Assembly (NCBI RefSeq): GCF_018613935.1
Contig: NZ_JAGGPF010000001.1
Coordinates: 552,933-616,932, forward strand
Direction: 5' to 3'
Origin: Agromyces sp. ISL-38
Lineage (GTDB): Bacteria > Actinomycetota > Actinomycetes > Actinomycetales > Microbacteriaceae
Length of the DNA: 64,000 bases
Positions 51,155 through 61,700 of this stretch are shown here, piece by piece. Below the pieces are notes generated by a model. That model did not search any database. It saw only the letters and a program-made list of their open reading frames with translations, and was not told where the DNA came from. The position numbers and the translations under genes are program-made. Each line of letters begins with the position of its first letter. The first letter of the stretch is position 1.

Positions 51155-51733
51155 TCAGGCCTTCCGGGCGACGAGTCGCCACAGCTGCATGATGTGTTCG
51201 GACATGTCGATCGACGGGTCGAGCATCCACTGGGTCTGGAGGCCGTCGGATGCCGCGACGAAGAGCGTCGCGGTGAGGTCGGGGTCGAGCTCGGGGTCGA
51301 TCGCGCCGGCCCGCTGCTCCTCACGGATGAACTCGCCGAACTCGCGGCGCACCGACTCATACCGCTCGACGAAGAAGTCGTGCGACGGATGCTCGGGGTC
51401 GACCGCCTCGACGGAGAGCTGCGCGTAGAGCTGCACGAGGCCGGGCACGTCGGCGTTGTGACGGATCACGGCGATGAGGCCGTCGATCGGGCGCGCCATG
51501 TCGACGCCGTAGCTGTCGTGGTCGACCTCGTCGCGTTTTCGGAGCACCTCCTGGAAGAGCTCTTCCTTCGAGCTGAAGTAGTGCAGAAGGCCGGCCTGGC
51601 TGAGCCCGACGGCTTCGGCGAGCTCACGCACCGAAGTGCGGCGGTAGCCGTTGCGGGCGATGACCTCGAGCGCCGCCGTGAGGATCTCCTCGCGCTTCGC
51701 GATGCCTTTCGCGTATGAGCCTCTGCGCGCCAT
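51155..51733 (-). CDS. TetR-family regulator of the GH3 gene
   Basis: 192 residues from the ATG at 51733 (MARRGSYAKGIAKREEILTA). Helix-turn-helix TSVRELAEAVGLSQAGLLHYF; ligand domain with VPGLVQLYAQLSVEAVDP and ASDGLQTQWMLDPSID. Third member of the YAKG-type TetR trio in this window. Divergent from the GH3 beta-glucosidase gene, whose expression it probably represses. Confidence 0.9.
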   Translation of the reverse strand: MARRGSYAKGIAKREEILTAALEVIARNGYRRTSVRELAEAVGLSQAGLLHYFSSKEELFQEVLRKRDEVDHDSYGVDMARPIDGLIAVIRHNADVPGLVQLYAQLSVEAVDPEHPSHDFFVERYESVRREFGEFIREEQRAGAIDPELDPDLTATLFVAASDGLQTQWMLDPSIDMSEHIMQLWRLVARKA

Positions 51734-51766
51734 ACCTGCATCGTACGGACTTGCCATTGCGAATGA

Positions 51767-51787
51767 AAACCGAACGGGATATGGTTT
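51767..51787. promoter_or_regulatory. candidate TetR operator
   Basis: AAACC (51767-51771) and GGTTT (51783-51787) with 11 bp between, in the divergent gap. Interior symmetry is poor; supported by the same half-sites at 12826 and 22670. Confidence 0.4.
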
Positions 51788-51828
51788 CCGACACTGCCTC
51801 ACCGCTGCGGCGTCGAAAGGACCCACTC

Positions 51829-54132
51829 GTGACCGACCTCTTGAATCAGTCGACGGATGCCGCTGCGGCATCCGCCCTCGATCGCCCTGCAGCCGAGATC
51901 GTGGCCGACCTCACCCTCGAGGAGAAGGCCTCGCTCACGAGCGGCGCCGACTTCTGGACGACCAAGCCGATCGATCGCGTGGGCCTGCCGTCGATCATGC
52001 TCACCGATGGCCCGCACGGCGTGCGCAAGCAGCGCGCCGGAGCCGACCACCTCGGCATCGGCGACAGCGTGCCCGCCACGTGCTTCCCGCCAGCCGTCGC
52101 GCTCGGATCGACGTTCGACCCGGCGCTGCTCGAGCGGGTGGGCATCGCCCTGGGCGAGGAATCGCAAGCGGAGGGCGTGGGCGTGCTGCTCGGCCCGGGC
52201 ATCAACATCAAGCGCTCGCTACTGTGCGGCCGCAACTTCGAGTACCTCTCGGAGGACCCGCTCGTCTCGGGCGTGCTCGGCTCGGCGCTCGTGCGCGGAC
52301 TGCAGTCGCAGGGCGGCGGCGCTTCGCTCAAGCACTTCGCGGCGAACAACCAGGAGGCGGACCGCATGCGCGTGTCGGCCGACATCGACCCTCGGCCGCT
52401 GCGCGAGATCTACCTGCGCGGGTTCCAGCGCGTCGTCGAAGACGAGCAGCCGTGGACCGTCATGTGCTCGTACAACCGCCTGAACGGCGTCTACACCTCG
52501 GAAGACCCGTGGCTGCTGTCGCGAGTGCTGCGAGATGAGTGGGGCTTCGAGGGTCTCGTGGTCTCCGACTGGGGCGCCGTGAACGAGCGCGTCACCGGCG
52601 TCGCTGCGGGCCTCGACCTCGAGATGCCGGCGAGCGGCGGCCGCACCGACGCCGAGCTCGTCGCCGCGGTTCGCTCGGGGGTGCTCGACGAGCGGACGCT
52701 CGACACCGCGGCGACGCGCGCGGTCGAGCTCGTGCAGAAGGCAGTGAAGGGAGCCCGAGCGGATGCCGCGTACGACGCCGATGCCCACCACGCGCTCGCT
52801 CGCGAGGTCGCCGCTGCGTCGATCGTGCTGCTGAAGAACGACGACGCCGTGCTGCCGCTCGGCCGCGATGCGTCGGTCGCCGTCATCGGCGACCTTGCGC
52901 GCACACCGCGCTACCAGGGCGCCGGCTCGTCGCTCATCAACCCGACGCGACTCGACAACGCCCTCGACGAGATCCGCGCGCTCGCCGGGCCTGATGCCGA
53001 CGTGGCGTTCGCCGCCGGGTATGGCGGCGACGGCGCGGCATCCGATGAGCTCACCGCCGAAGCCGTGGCTGCGGCATCCGCATCCGAAACCGTGCTGCTC
53101 TTCCTCGGCGTGCCCGCCGCCCTCGAATCGGAGGGCTTCGACCGCGACGACATCGAGCTGCCGGCCGCGCAGCTCGCGCTCGCCGATGCGGTCATCGCCG
53201 CGAACCCGCGCACCGTCGTGGTGCTCTCGAACGGCGGCGTCGTGCGTCTCTCGGGGCTCGCCGAGCGCGTGCCCGCGATCGTCGAGGGCTGGCTGCTCGG
53301 CCAGGCCGGCGGCGGCGCGATCGCCGACGTGCTCTACGGGGTCGTGAACCCGTCGGGCCGCCTCGCCGAGACGATCCCGCTGCGCCTTGCCGACAGCCCC
53401 GCGTACCTCGACTTCCCAGGCGAGCACGGCCACGTGCGCTACGGCGAGGGCCTCTTCGTGGGCTACCGCTGGTACGACGCGCGCGACCTCGAGGTGTCGT
53501 TCCCGTTCGGGCACGGCCTCTCGTACACGACTTTCGCGTACACGGATGTCGCGGTCACCACGGATGCCACCGGACTCGCTGTGCGGGTCACCGTGACCAA
53601 CACGGGCGACCGTGCCGGCGCCGAGGTCGTGCAGGTCTACACGTCGCTGCCGGGCTCGGCGGTGGTTCGCGCGCCTCGTGAGCTCAAGGGGTTCGCGAAG
53701 GTCGCGCTCGCCGCTGGGGAGTCGCGCGAGGTCGTGGTGCAGGTGCGCCGTGAGGACCTCGCGTACTGGGACATCCGTGTCGACCGATGGTTGGTCGAGG
53801 GCGGCGAGTACACCGTGGCGGTCGGGGCATCGAGCCGCGACATCCGCTCGTCGGTGTCGGTCGCCGTGGAGGGAGACCGCCTTCCCGTGCCGCTCACGCT
53901 GAACTCGACGATCGGCGAGGTGCTCGAGCACCCGATCGCGGGGGGGTTCGCACGGCAGGCGCTCGCCGCAGGCGACAGCGTCGAGAGTGCGCTCATCGCC
54001 GACCCGAGCGTGTTCAAGATGATGGCATCGTTCCCGATCGGGCGCGTCGCGTCGTTCCCCGGATCGCCGTTCGGCCGCGAGCAGGTCGAGCAGCTCCTCG
54101 CCGCGGCGAACGCGCCGCAGGTGTCGCGGTAG
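51829..54132 (+). CDS. GH3 beta-glucosidase
   Basis: 767 residues from the GTG at 51829, with AAAGGA 7 bp upstream; an ATG at 51781 would lie inside the operator. GH3 N-terminal barrel with MLTDGPHGVRKQ, LKHFAANNQEADR and the nucleophile in VVSDWGAV (Asp247). The C-terminal GH3 sandwich has SIVLLKNDDAVLPL, LFLGVPAALESEGFDRDDIE and SNGGVVRLSGL, followed by a fibronectin-III-like domain (about 560-640; PFGHGLSYTTFAY). No signal peptide, so it works on imported glycosides. Confidence 0.94.
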   Translation: MTDLLNQSTDAAAASALDRPAAEIVADLTLEEKASLTSGADFWTTKPIDRVGLPSIMLTDGPHGVRKQRAGADHLGIGDSVPATCFPPAVALGSTFDPALLERVGIALGEESQAEGVGVLLGPGINIKRSLLCGRNFEYLSEDPLVSGVLGSALVRGLQSQGGGASLKHFAANNQEADRMRVSADIDPRPLREIYLRGFQRVVEDEQPWTVMCSYNRLNGVYTSEDPWLLSRVLRDEWGFEGLVVSDWGAVNERVTGVAAGLDLEMPASGGRTDAELVAAVRSGVLDERTLDTAATRAVELVQKAVKGARADAAYDADAHHALAREVAAASIVLLKNDDAVLPLGRDASVAVIGDLARTPRYQGAGSSLINPTRLDNALDEIRALAGPDADVAFAAGYGGDGAASDELTAEAVAAASASETVLLFLGVPAALESEGFDRDDIELPAAQLALADAVIAANPRTVVVLSNGGVVRLSGLAERVPAIVEGWLLGQAGGGAIADVLYGVVNPSGRLAETIPLRLADSPAYLDFPGEHGHVRYGEGLFVGYRWYDARDLEVSFPFGHGLSYTTFAYTDVAVTTDATGLAVRVTVTNTGDRAGAEVVQVYTSLPGSAVVRAPRELKGFAKVALAAGESREVVVQVRREDLAYWDIRVDRWLVEGGEYTVAVGASSRDIRSSVSVAVEGDRLPVPLTLNSTIGEVLEHPIAGGFARQALAAGDSVESALIADPSVFKMMASFPIGRVASFPGSPFGREQVEQLLAAANAPQVSR

Positions 54133-54335
54133 CGCGGGCTCTGCCTTGATGGCGTGCCCCACTGATGAGGGTTGGTGGGGCGGTGCTGGCAGAGGAACGC
54201 GGCATCCGGTGTTCCAAAATCGAACGAGAGGTGTTCTGGCAGGGCATCCCTCGTGTGAATCCGCCGGCGTATCATCGGTCGCGATGGCAGCACGCGGCGG
54301 AACGCAACGTGCCGCCGCGAAGCAGAGGAGCACCG
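54133..54335. other. 203-bp intergenic region before the cupin gene
   Basis: Contains GGTGTTC twice (54208-54214 and 54230-54236), spaced 22 bp, which could be regulator sites for the cupin/aldo-keto reductase pair. No gene seen. Confidence 0.3.
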
Positions 54336-55734
<1,399 letters not shown>

Positions 55735-55737
55735 CGC

Positions 55738-55752
55738 AGGCGATCGTTTCTG
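55738..55752. repeat. CGATCG-centred motif, partial copy E
   Basis: CAGGCGATCGTTTCTG: the right half CGATCGTTTCTG is identical to copy A, the left arm is degraded. It lies 3 bp after the aldo/keto reductase stop, at the left boundary of the second accessory stretch. Confidence 0.5.
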
Positions 55753-56436
55753 GGCCGATGATGCGGGCCGTCAACGCAGACGCAACTCGTCCGAGACCGG
55801 AAAGGCCACCCGGTACCGGTCGAGCACGGCGCCCACCGCCGAGGCGGCCCCGAACTCATCCGACACGACCACCACGCCGTTCGGACTCGCCTCCGATATG
55901 CGCACCGGGCGCTCCGGGCCGTCGGGGAGACGACGGCGTGCCTGCACCTGGTGCACGGCTGGCCGAGTTGGCGGCGAGACGCGCCGCTGCGATCGCCTGC
56001 TGACGTGCCGCCCACTGCTGCGTCGATACGACGCACTCGCGCATCATCGATCGCAGCGGCTCGATGTTGTCGTTCTTGCGCGCCTCGAGCGAGGCGTCGT
56101 CGTTGCGCTCCTGGAATGCGGCCGAGCGCCAGTCGATCCGGTGGCCGGCGTTGCGGGCCACCTCGCCCAAGAACGTGCCGGATCGCGCTCATCAGGTTCG
56201 GGTGCTCCGGACGCGCCTCGGCCAGCATTCGCAGCGCCCGCTCACGCAACTCGGGTGTGTATCTGGCCATCGGTTCCATCCTTGATCAAAAGACGGATCT
56301 AAACCCAGGCCGAATCACCTAACCATTCCTCGAAGGAACACTTACCGGCATACCACCACTCGAGACTTGATTAGCACGCGCGGTCACGATGTCCGCAAGA
56401 TACATCGGGTGCGCGACACGGGATTGCCGCAACGCC
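55753..56436. other. 684-bp stretch of gene fragments
   Basis: No complete gene. On the minus strand short protein-like pieces occur in shifting frames: an IS3-OrfA-like start (56165-56270), NDDASLEARKNDNIEPLRSM with ECVVSTQQWAARQQAIAAAR (about 55990-56130), and VVVVSDEFGAASAVGAVLDR (about 55800-55870). They do not join into one frame. Lower GC than neighbours. Probable debris of mobile elements. Confidence 0.5.
56165..56270 (-). pseudogene. remnant of an IS3-type transposase OrfA
   Basis: MARYTPELRERALRMLAEAR followed by PEHPNLMSAIRHV matches the conserved N-terminus of IS3-family OrfA proteins (Y-P-x-E-L-R-E-R-A, then H-P-x-x-x-A-I). The rest of OrfA and all of OrfB are missing. Confidence 0.55.
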
Positions 56437-57339
56437 CTATCCTGTTCGTACTCCTCTCCGTCGAGCCCATCGAATAATGGCCACAATGACGCTGACTTGC
56501 AAATACGCGCATGCACCAATGACGAGCCCGTAGACGCTCGACGTGACCAGAAGGTCAGTTGGCTGCTCGAACCATGACCCGGCTGATACGGCGATGATCG
56601 CACCAACAAAGTATGCGACAGGCGTCAGCGGGAACACGAGCCAGGTCATCATCGCGAGCGGCTGTCCATCAAGGTTCAACGAACAGACGAATGCAGCGGC
56701 GACCCCCATCCCGATTGCGTAGATCAAACGCAGTCCACGCAGGAAGGGCTCATAGGTCTGGCCGTCAGGGCGAAACCAACGCCGCTGTGGAACTCTGAGG
56801 GTGGAGCAGCGATAGCGGCGGCGATGTTCCCGTTTCGACTGTCTCCGCTGACGACGACTGAGAGCCGAACCTCCCGAGGTGGGACTCACCTCCAACCCGC
56901 CCACTCGTGATGAGGAAGCCGCAGGCGCCGCTCGACGTCGAATCCACGCGCCCAAGGCGCAAGCCCCACTCAGCGCTACGAGCACCACAATCACCCACCC
57001 ACCTGAGAAGACAGGAATGACCCCAATGGTCGCCAATAGCGTCGCCACACCAATACCACTCACAACAACGCCAGCAGCTGCCGCGGCCGTATCCCGCCAC
57101 CCGGACTGAGCGGGCAGAAACTGGGCAACTGCTGCAAGGGCTATGCCAGCAGTCGCGCAAACCATCCCAATCACCGCACCGAGCGGCATTGCCATGAATA
57201 CGGCGACGAGAATCCACACGATGAAAGAACCGAGCGGGTCCGTCGAGAGATATCCCACAAGGGCGACGGATAGCGCAGTCACGCCACCCACGCCAGCAGC
57301 GATTAGGAGAACGGAAAGAAGGGACAAAGGTCTTCGCAT
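56437..57339 (-). CDS. multi-helix membrane protein of unknown function
   Basis: 300 residues. Four N-terminal helices (LSLLSVLLIAAGVGGVTAL, FIVWILVAVFMAMPLGAVIG, GIALAAVAQFL, VVVSGIGVATLLATIGVI, WVIVVLVALSGACALGAW), a basic cytoplasmic loop around RRQRRQSKREHRRRYR (about 168-183), then three more (LIYAIGMGVAAAFVCSL, MMTWLVFPLTPVAYFVGAII, VYGLVIGACAYLQVSVIVAI). No family recognised. It starts 9 bp after the chimeric ORF ends, on the same strand, so the two are probably co-transcribed. Base composition is lower in GC than core genes. Confidence 0.6.
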   Translation of the reverse strand: MRRPLSLLSVLLIAAGVGGVTALSVALVGYLSTDPLGSFIVWILVAVFMAMPLGAVIGMVCATAGIALAAVAQFLPAQSGWRDTAAAAAGVVVSGIGVATLLATIGVIPVFSGGWVIVVLVALSGACALGAWIRRRAAPAASSSRVGGLEVSPTSGGSALSRRQRRQSKREHRRRYRCSTLRVPQRRWFRPDGQTYEPFLRGLRLIYAIGMGVAAAFVCSLNLDGQPLAMMTWLVFPLTPVAYFVGAIIAVSAGSWFEQPTDLLVTSSVYGLVIGACAYLQVSVIVAIIRWARRRGVRTG

Positions 57340-57348
57340 GGATAGGCC

Positions 57349-58221
57349 TTACTGGAGGAGGTTGTACAGGTTTTGAGCTTGAGCGGTCAACACAAATTCA
57401 GATCCGACATCTATTCCCATCGCGACAAACATGTTCGCTTGATTGGCACTGGCCTGCTGCTGGAGATATACGAACCCGTCCCGTTCGAAAGTGCTGAACG
57501 TGATTTTCGAGCCAGGCTCATCGAAGTAGCCATTCGAAAGAACCGTGAATGTGACGCTTGTGGGCGTCGTTGAGACACTCACCTTTGCGGTTTCCTCAGC
57601 GGGTATGGAGCCCTTTAACTGACACACACCGCCGCTGGCAAACCCTGAGCACCCAGAAACGCCAAATGGGAAGATCTGCCGCGGCTTGGACTTGAACACG
57701 TCCATCACCGACTTCGCGTTCCATCTCTTGCTGACACTCGCTACCGTGAATTCGTGTCGATACGAATATGAAGCGAATTGCCACCACCCACGCTTCGCAC
57801 CGACTTTTCCATGGTTACAGGCACCGCAGTCTTGGCGCTGGCCGCTGAAGTCGAACCCGTTGATGGGAACAGCATCGAGGAGGGCGGATCCGAACCCGCG
57901 CCCACGCGCACCTGGGTCAGCCCAGAGACGCTTGATCTCCGTCGCACCATCGGCTTTCTTGAGCACTGCGACGCCGACAACGGCAGAGCCCAGCTCCGCC
58001 AGGTATACCGACGAGCCCGCGTAGGCCGCATCCGGATTCTCGGCCTCGGACCGATAGCCCGCGGGGAGCTCGTCGTTGTCGCTCAACGCGCCGGGCAAGT
58101 GCGCGGCCTTCTCGTGCTCCGTCTGGCGTAAATAGGCCCTGACGAGTCGCCCCACCGCCGCTGAGTCTTCGCCGCCGAGGATGGCCCGGCGAACGAGCGG
58201 GCGAGTCGAGATCGGGAGCAC
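57349..58221 (-). CDS. chimeric ORF: acetyltransferase N-terminus joined to an unknown C-terminal domain
   Basis: 290 residues from a GTG at 58221. Residues 1-117 are a GNAT acetyltransferase beginning, with VYLAELGSAVVGVAVLKKAD and the acetyl-CoA loop DPGARGRGFGSALLDAV. Immediately after, at about 57870, the sequence changes to INGFDFSGQRQDCGACNHGK, and a beta-rich, cysteine-containing domain follows (FGVSGCSGFASGGVCQLKGS, VTFTVLSNGYFDEPGSKITF). GC content also drops at that point. The GNAT fold is incomplete, so acetyltransferase activity is unlikely. The C-terminal part looks like an exported-type domain that has lost its own N-terminus. No family recognised for it. Confidence 0.55.
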   Translation of the reverse strand: MLPISTRPLVRRAILGGEDSAAVGRLVRAYLRQTEHEKAAHLPGALSDNDELPAGYRSEAENPDAAYAGSSVYLAELGSAVVGVAVLKKADGATEIKRLWADPGARGRGFGSALLDAVPINGFDFSGQRQDCGACNHGKVGAKRGWWQFASYSYRHEFTVASVSKRWNAKSVMDVFKSKPRQIFPFGVSGCSGFASGGVCQLKGSIPAEETAKVSVSTTPTSVTFTVLSNGYFDEPGSKITFSTFERDGFVYLQQQASANQANMFVAMGIDVGSEFVLTAQAQNLYNLLQ

Positions 58222-58780
58222 CCCTCATTTTCGCACTGCACCTGCATGGAGGTGCGAGTGTGCGCGAGGGCACGCGCACGGTGACGAATTCGACGTGCGT
58301 GTGTGACGGATGATTCGCGACATCGATGGGAGAGATCGCGGGGTCGGCCGACGAGCTCTCAGACCTCGACACCCTCGCCCAGAGGATCGGCGTGCACGGA
58401 ACCGCTGACGCCGTGGCGCGTGCGCCGCGCGGGCCCTGTAGATAGATCACCAATGAGGGGTTCCCGAACGGGCACGACGAACGAGCCCGTTCCGGCTGGT
58501 GGACGGGGGCCGAACCGGGCTTGATCCGGCGTACATTTGAGGTCCGATCGCCGGGCATTCGACCACGGCATATCCGCAGGGGCTGTCGCGGAGGGCACCC
58601 AAATCCGCTCCATATGCGCGAACCCGCGAGGTTTCATCCATGGACCATCCCTCCGATCGGGCCGACAACGGTATTGGCTGGACGGACCGCGTAGCAAGGC
58701 CCCCCAACTGGGGGCGGTTGTGGATTTTGACCGGGGTTGCATTCGGCTGAGACTCCTCGTGGGGTTTCATGTGATTCGGA
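58222..58780. other. 559-bp region upstream of the RHS gene
   Basis: No intact gene. It contains the aldo/keto reductase fragment at 58343-58399 and fragments in several frames. CCCCCCAACTGGGGG near 58694 is a possible hairpin. A GGAG at 58778-58781 may serve as ribosome-binding site for the RHS start. Confidence 0.4.
58343..58399 (+). pseudogene. 57-bp displaced copy of the aldo/keto reductase 3' end
   Basis: GTCGGCCGACGAGCTCTCAG and the following 37 bases match 55635-55691 with about three or four differences, coding for [19 protein letters not shown]. Sequence on both sides is unrelated to the reductase gene. Confidence 0.8.
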
Positions 58781-61700
58781 GTGCAAGTGGTTCGATCTGG
58801 CGCAGGCGTCATTGGTGTTGTTGCTTCGATCGCATTGTTGGGTGGGTTGCTCCTCGACCCCGGGTTCCCTGCTGTCGCCGACGAGGCGGAGGTCGGCTCG
58901 CCGAGCGATGCGCAGATCTTGGATCTCCCGTTGGAGGGTGGTGACGCGCCTGGTGAGGTGCTCCCGGAAGCGTCGACGCCGGATTCGGTTGAGCCGGGCC
59001 TCCCCATTGAGCCCGTCGCAACTGACGGGCCGTCGTCCTCCGAACCGGAGGATGCCGGGGATGCGGTGGCCGAGGTTCAGGCTCCGGTCGCGGAGTCGGA
59101 GTTGCCGGATGATTCGAAGATCATCAAGCAGGACATGTTCTCCGACACGTACGACGTTGGAGACGGGGTTCGGATCACGCGGTCGAGTTTGGAGCCGATC
59201 AACGTCAAGCGTGACGGGGAGTGGCGTGAGATTTCCACGGATGTGCAGGGGGTGGGGTTCTGGTCGTTCCTCGGGTTCGGTGAGGGTGAGGTTATCGATC
59301 ATCCGTTGTCGCCCCGGTTCGCGGAGAACGCCACGTCGGATGAGCTGCTGCGGGTGTCGTCGCAGGGTTACGACCTGACGTATGCGTTAGAGGGCGCTGC
59401 GGATTCGGGGATGCAGCGCAATCTCGGGTTCGGGGACAAGAACCGGGTCGAGTACCCGAATGTGTTTCCGGCGACGACGTTGGTGTACGACGTCGAGAAC
59501 AGCGGCGTGAAGCAGTTCTTCCGTCTGGCGGATGCTCCGGGGCAGGACGGGCGGGCGTCATGGACGTGGCGGGTCGACTCGGGCGGGCTCGAGCTGGTGA
59601 AGACCGAGGACAACGTCGTCGAGTTCCGCGACGAGCACGACCAGGTCGTGCTGGCCCTGCCGCCATTGCAGGCGTGGGACTCGGCGGGCGAGTCGGGTGC
59701 GAACGTGGGCACCCAGGCGAACGTGTCCGTGGGCTTGGAGACGCTCGTTTCGGGCAGCGGATCCGACTGGGAGGTCACGGTCCGCGCGGACCGGGACTGG
59801 TTGAACGACAAGGACCGGGTATATCCGGTGTGGATTGACCCGCTGTGGCAGTACTCGAATGGTGTCGACAAGGTCCACGCGTACAAGTCGAACGGGCAGT
59901 ACACGTACAACTACGGGCTGAAGATCGGCGACACGAACACGAACGGCATCTGGCGCACGGTCGCGCACTATCCCTACGAGCAGTTCTTCGGCAAGCAGGT
60001 CCTGGACGTGAACCTCGCGTTCTGGAACATCACCAACGATTCGACGGTCACCGACCGGACGGGGTCCCTGAACTGGGCCAACGCGTTCTCCTACAACGGG
60101 GTCGGGCATAGCCTCGGCGGACTGTACACGGACAGCGACGAAGGTTGGGTCGATGATGACCGGCTGACGCAGCAGATGGTGGACTGGGTCAACACGCGCG
60201 GGCCCGACGGGTATCTCATGCACCGCGGCGACGAGTCGAACACGTACACATACAAGATGTTCAACACCGCCCAGATGATCACGGTGTGGAAGGACTTCCC
60301 GACCCCTGGCGCCTTGGTGTCACCGTCACCATCGAATGGCGGGTGGGGCGGTGAAACGCCAACGTTGAAGGTCGGGGGGTACACCGACCCCGCCGGTGGC
60401 GGGCTGGCGCATCTGTTCCGGATCGGCACGTCCGCGGCGACGATTGACACCGCCACGGTGTGGGAGTCCGGCTGGATCGGCCCGGACGAGGCGAAGGTGC
60501 CTGCGACGGTGCTGAAGCCGGGGACCACGTATTACTGGAAGGCGTTTGTCGCCGACGCGTACAGTGGCAACCACGGCACATCCACGGAACGCGTGACCCC
60601 GGTGTACTCGTTCACCGTGCGCCAACCGGCGGACCCGGCGCAGGGGCCGAGCTTACCCGCCGACGGGGTGGTGCTCGCGGAACTGCAGCCGACCCTGTCG
60701 GCGCCGCCGGCGACGAACCAGTTCGGCGCGGCGCCGGACTCGTACCGTTTCACCGTCGCCACCGGGCCGGATGGGAAGTCGGGTGCGGTCGCGATGTCCG
60801 GGTGGCAGACCGGGACGACCTGGCAGGTTCCGGAGGGCGTGCTCCAGGACGGCGGCGCGTACACGTGGCGGGTACAGACCAAGGACCAGTACGGCGAGTC
60901 CGTGAACACCTGGGTGAACCGGTTCACGGTCAACCTCCGCCTCGGCGCGTCCGGGCCGTCACCGATGGATGCTGCCGGGCCGGTGACGGTGAACCTCGCG
61001 AATGGGAACGCGGCATTGTCGTTCTCGTCACCGACGGTGAACACGGTGGGCGGGCCGATGGGGCTTACCTTCCGGTACAACTCGCAACAACCCAACAACC
61101 TCGGCCTGACGGGCACCTACTACGACGCGACGGACACCGCTGGAATCAACTACCACATCGAGTACGGGTCGCGCACGCCGGTGCTGATCCGGACCGATCC
61201 TGGGGTCAACTTCGACTGGGGCGCTGGCTCGCCGTCACCGTCGATACCGTCGGATCATTTCATTGTGCGGTGGGACGGGTACATCCGGGTTCCCGATGCC
61301 GGGTCGTACGAGTTCGGGATGTCCCGCGACGACGGCGCGAAGCTGCTCATCGACGGCCAGCAGATATTCGACCGGTACACGGTCAGCCAGACCAGCGGGA
61401 ACGTGGAGTGGGCCGGCACGAAACTGTTCGGCGACACCAAGGCACACAAGTTCAGCCTCGACTACTTCGAGATGTCTGGGTGGGCGTACGCGCAATTGTG
61501 GGTCAGGTACACCAAGGCCGGGGTCCAGTACCAACATGCCGTGCCCGCGGACTGGTTCAGCCGGTCTCTGCCGCTGCTGCCGCAGGGGTGGACCTCGTCC
61601 TCCGCGATCGCAGGCGCGAACGCGTACCAGTCGGTCCGGGTTACCGAGACGGCTTTGGCGTTCACCGATTCGTCTGGGACCCCGCACACCTACACGAAGA

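Noticed and set aside
56437..58221. Membrane protein plus chimeric ORF considered as the RHS toxin tip with immunity
   Set aside because: They lie upstream of the RHS gene on the opposite strand and the ORF has no RHS core motif, so a direct link cannot be supported.
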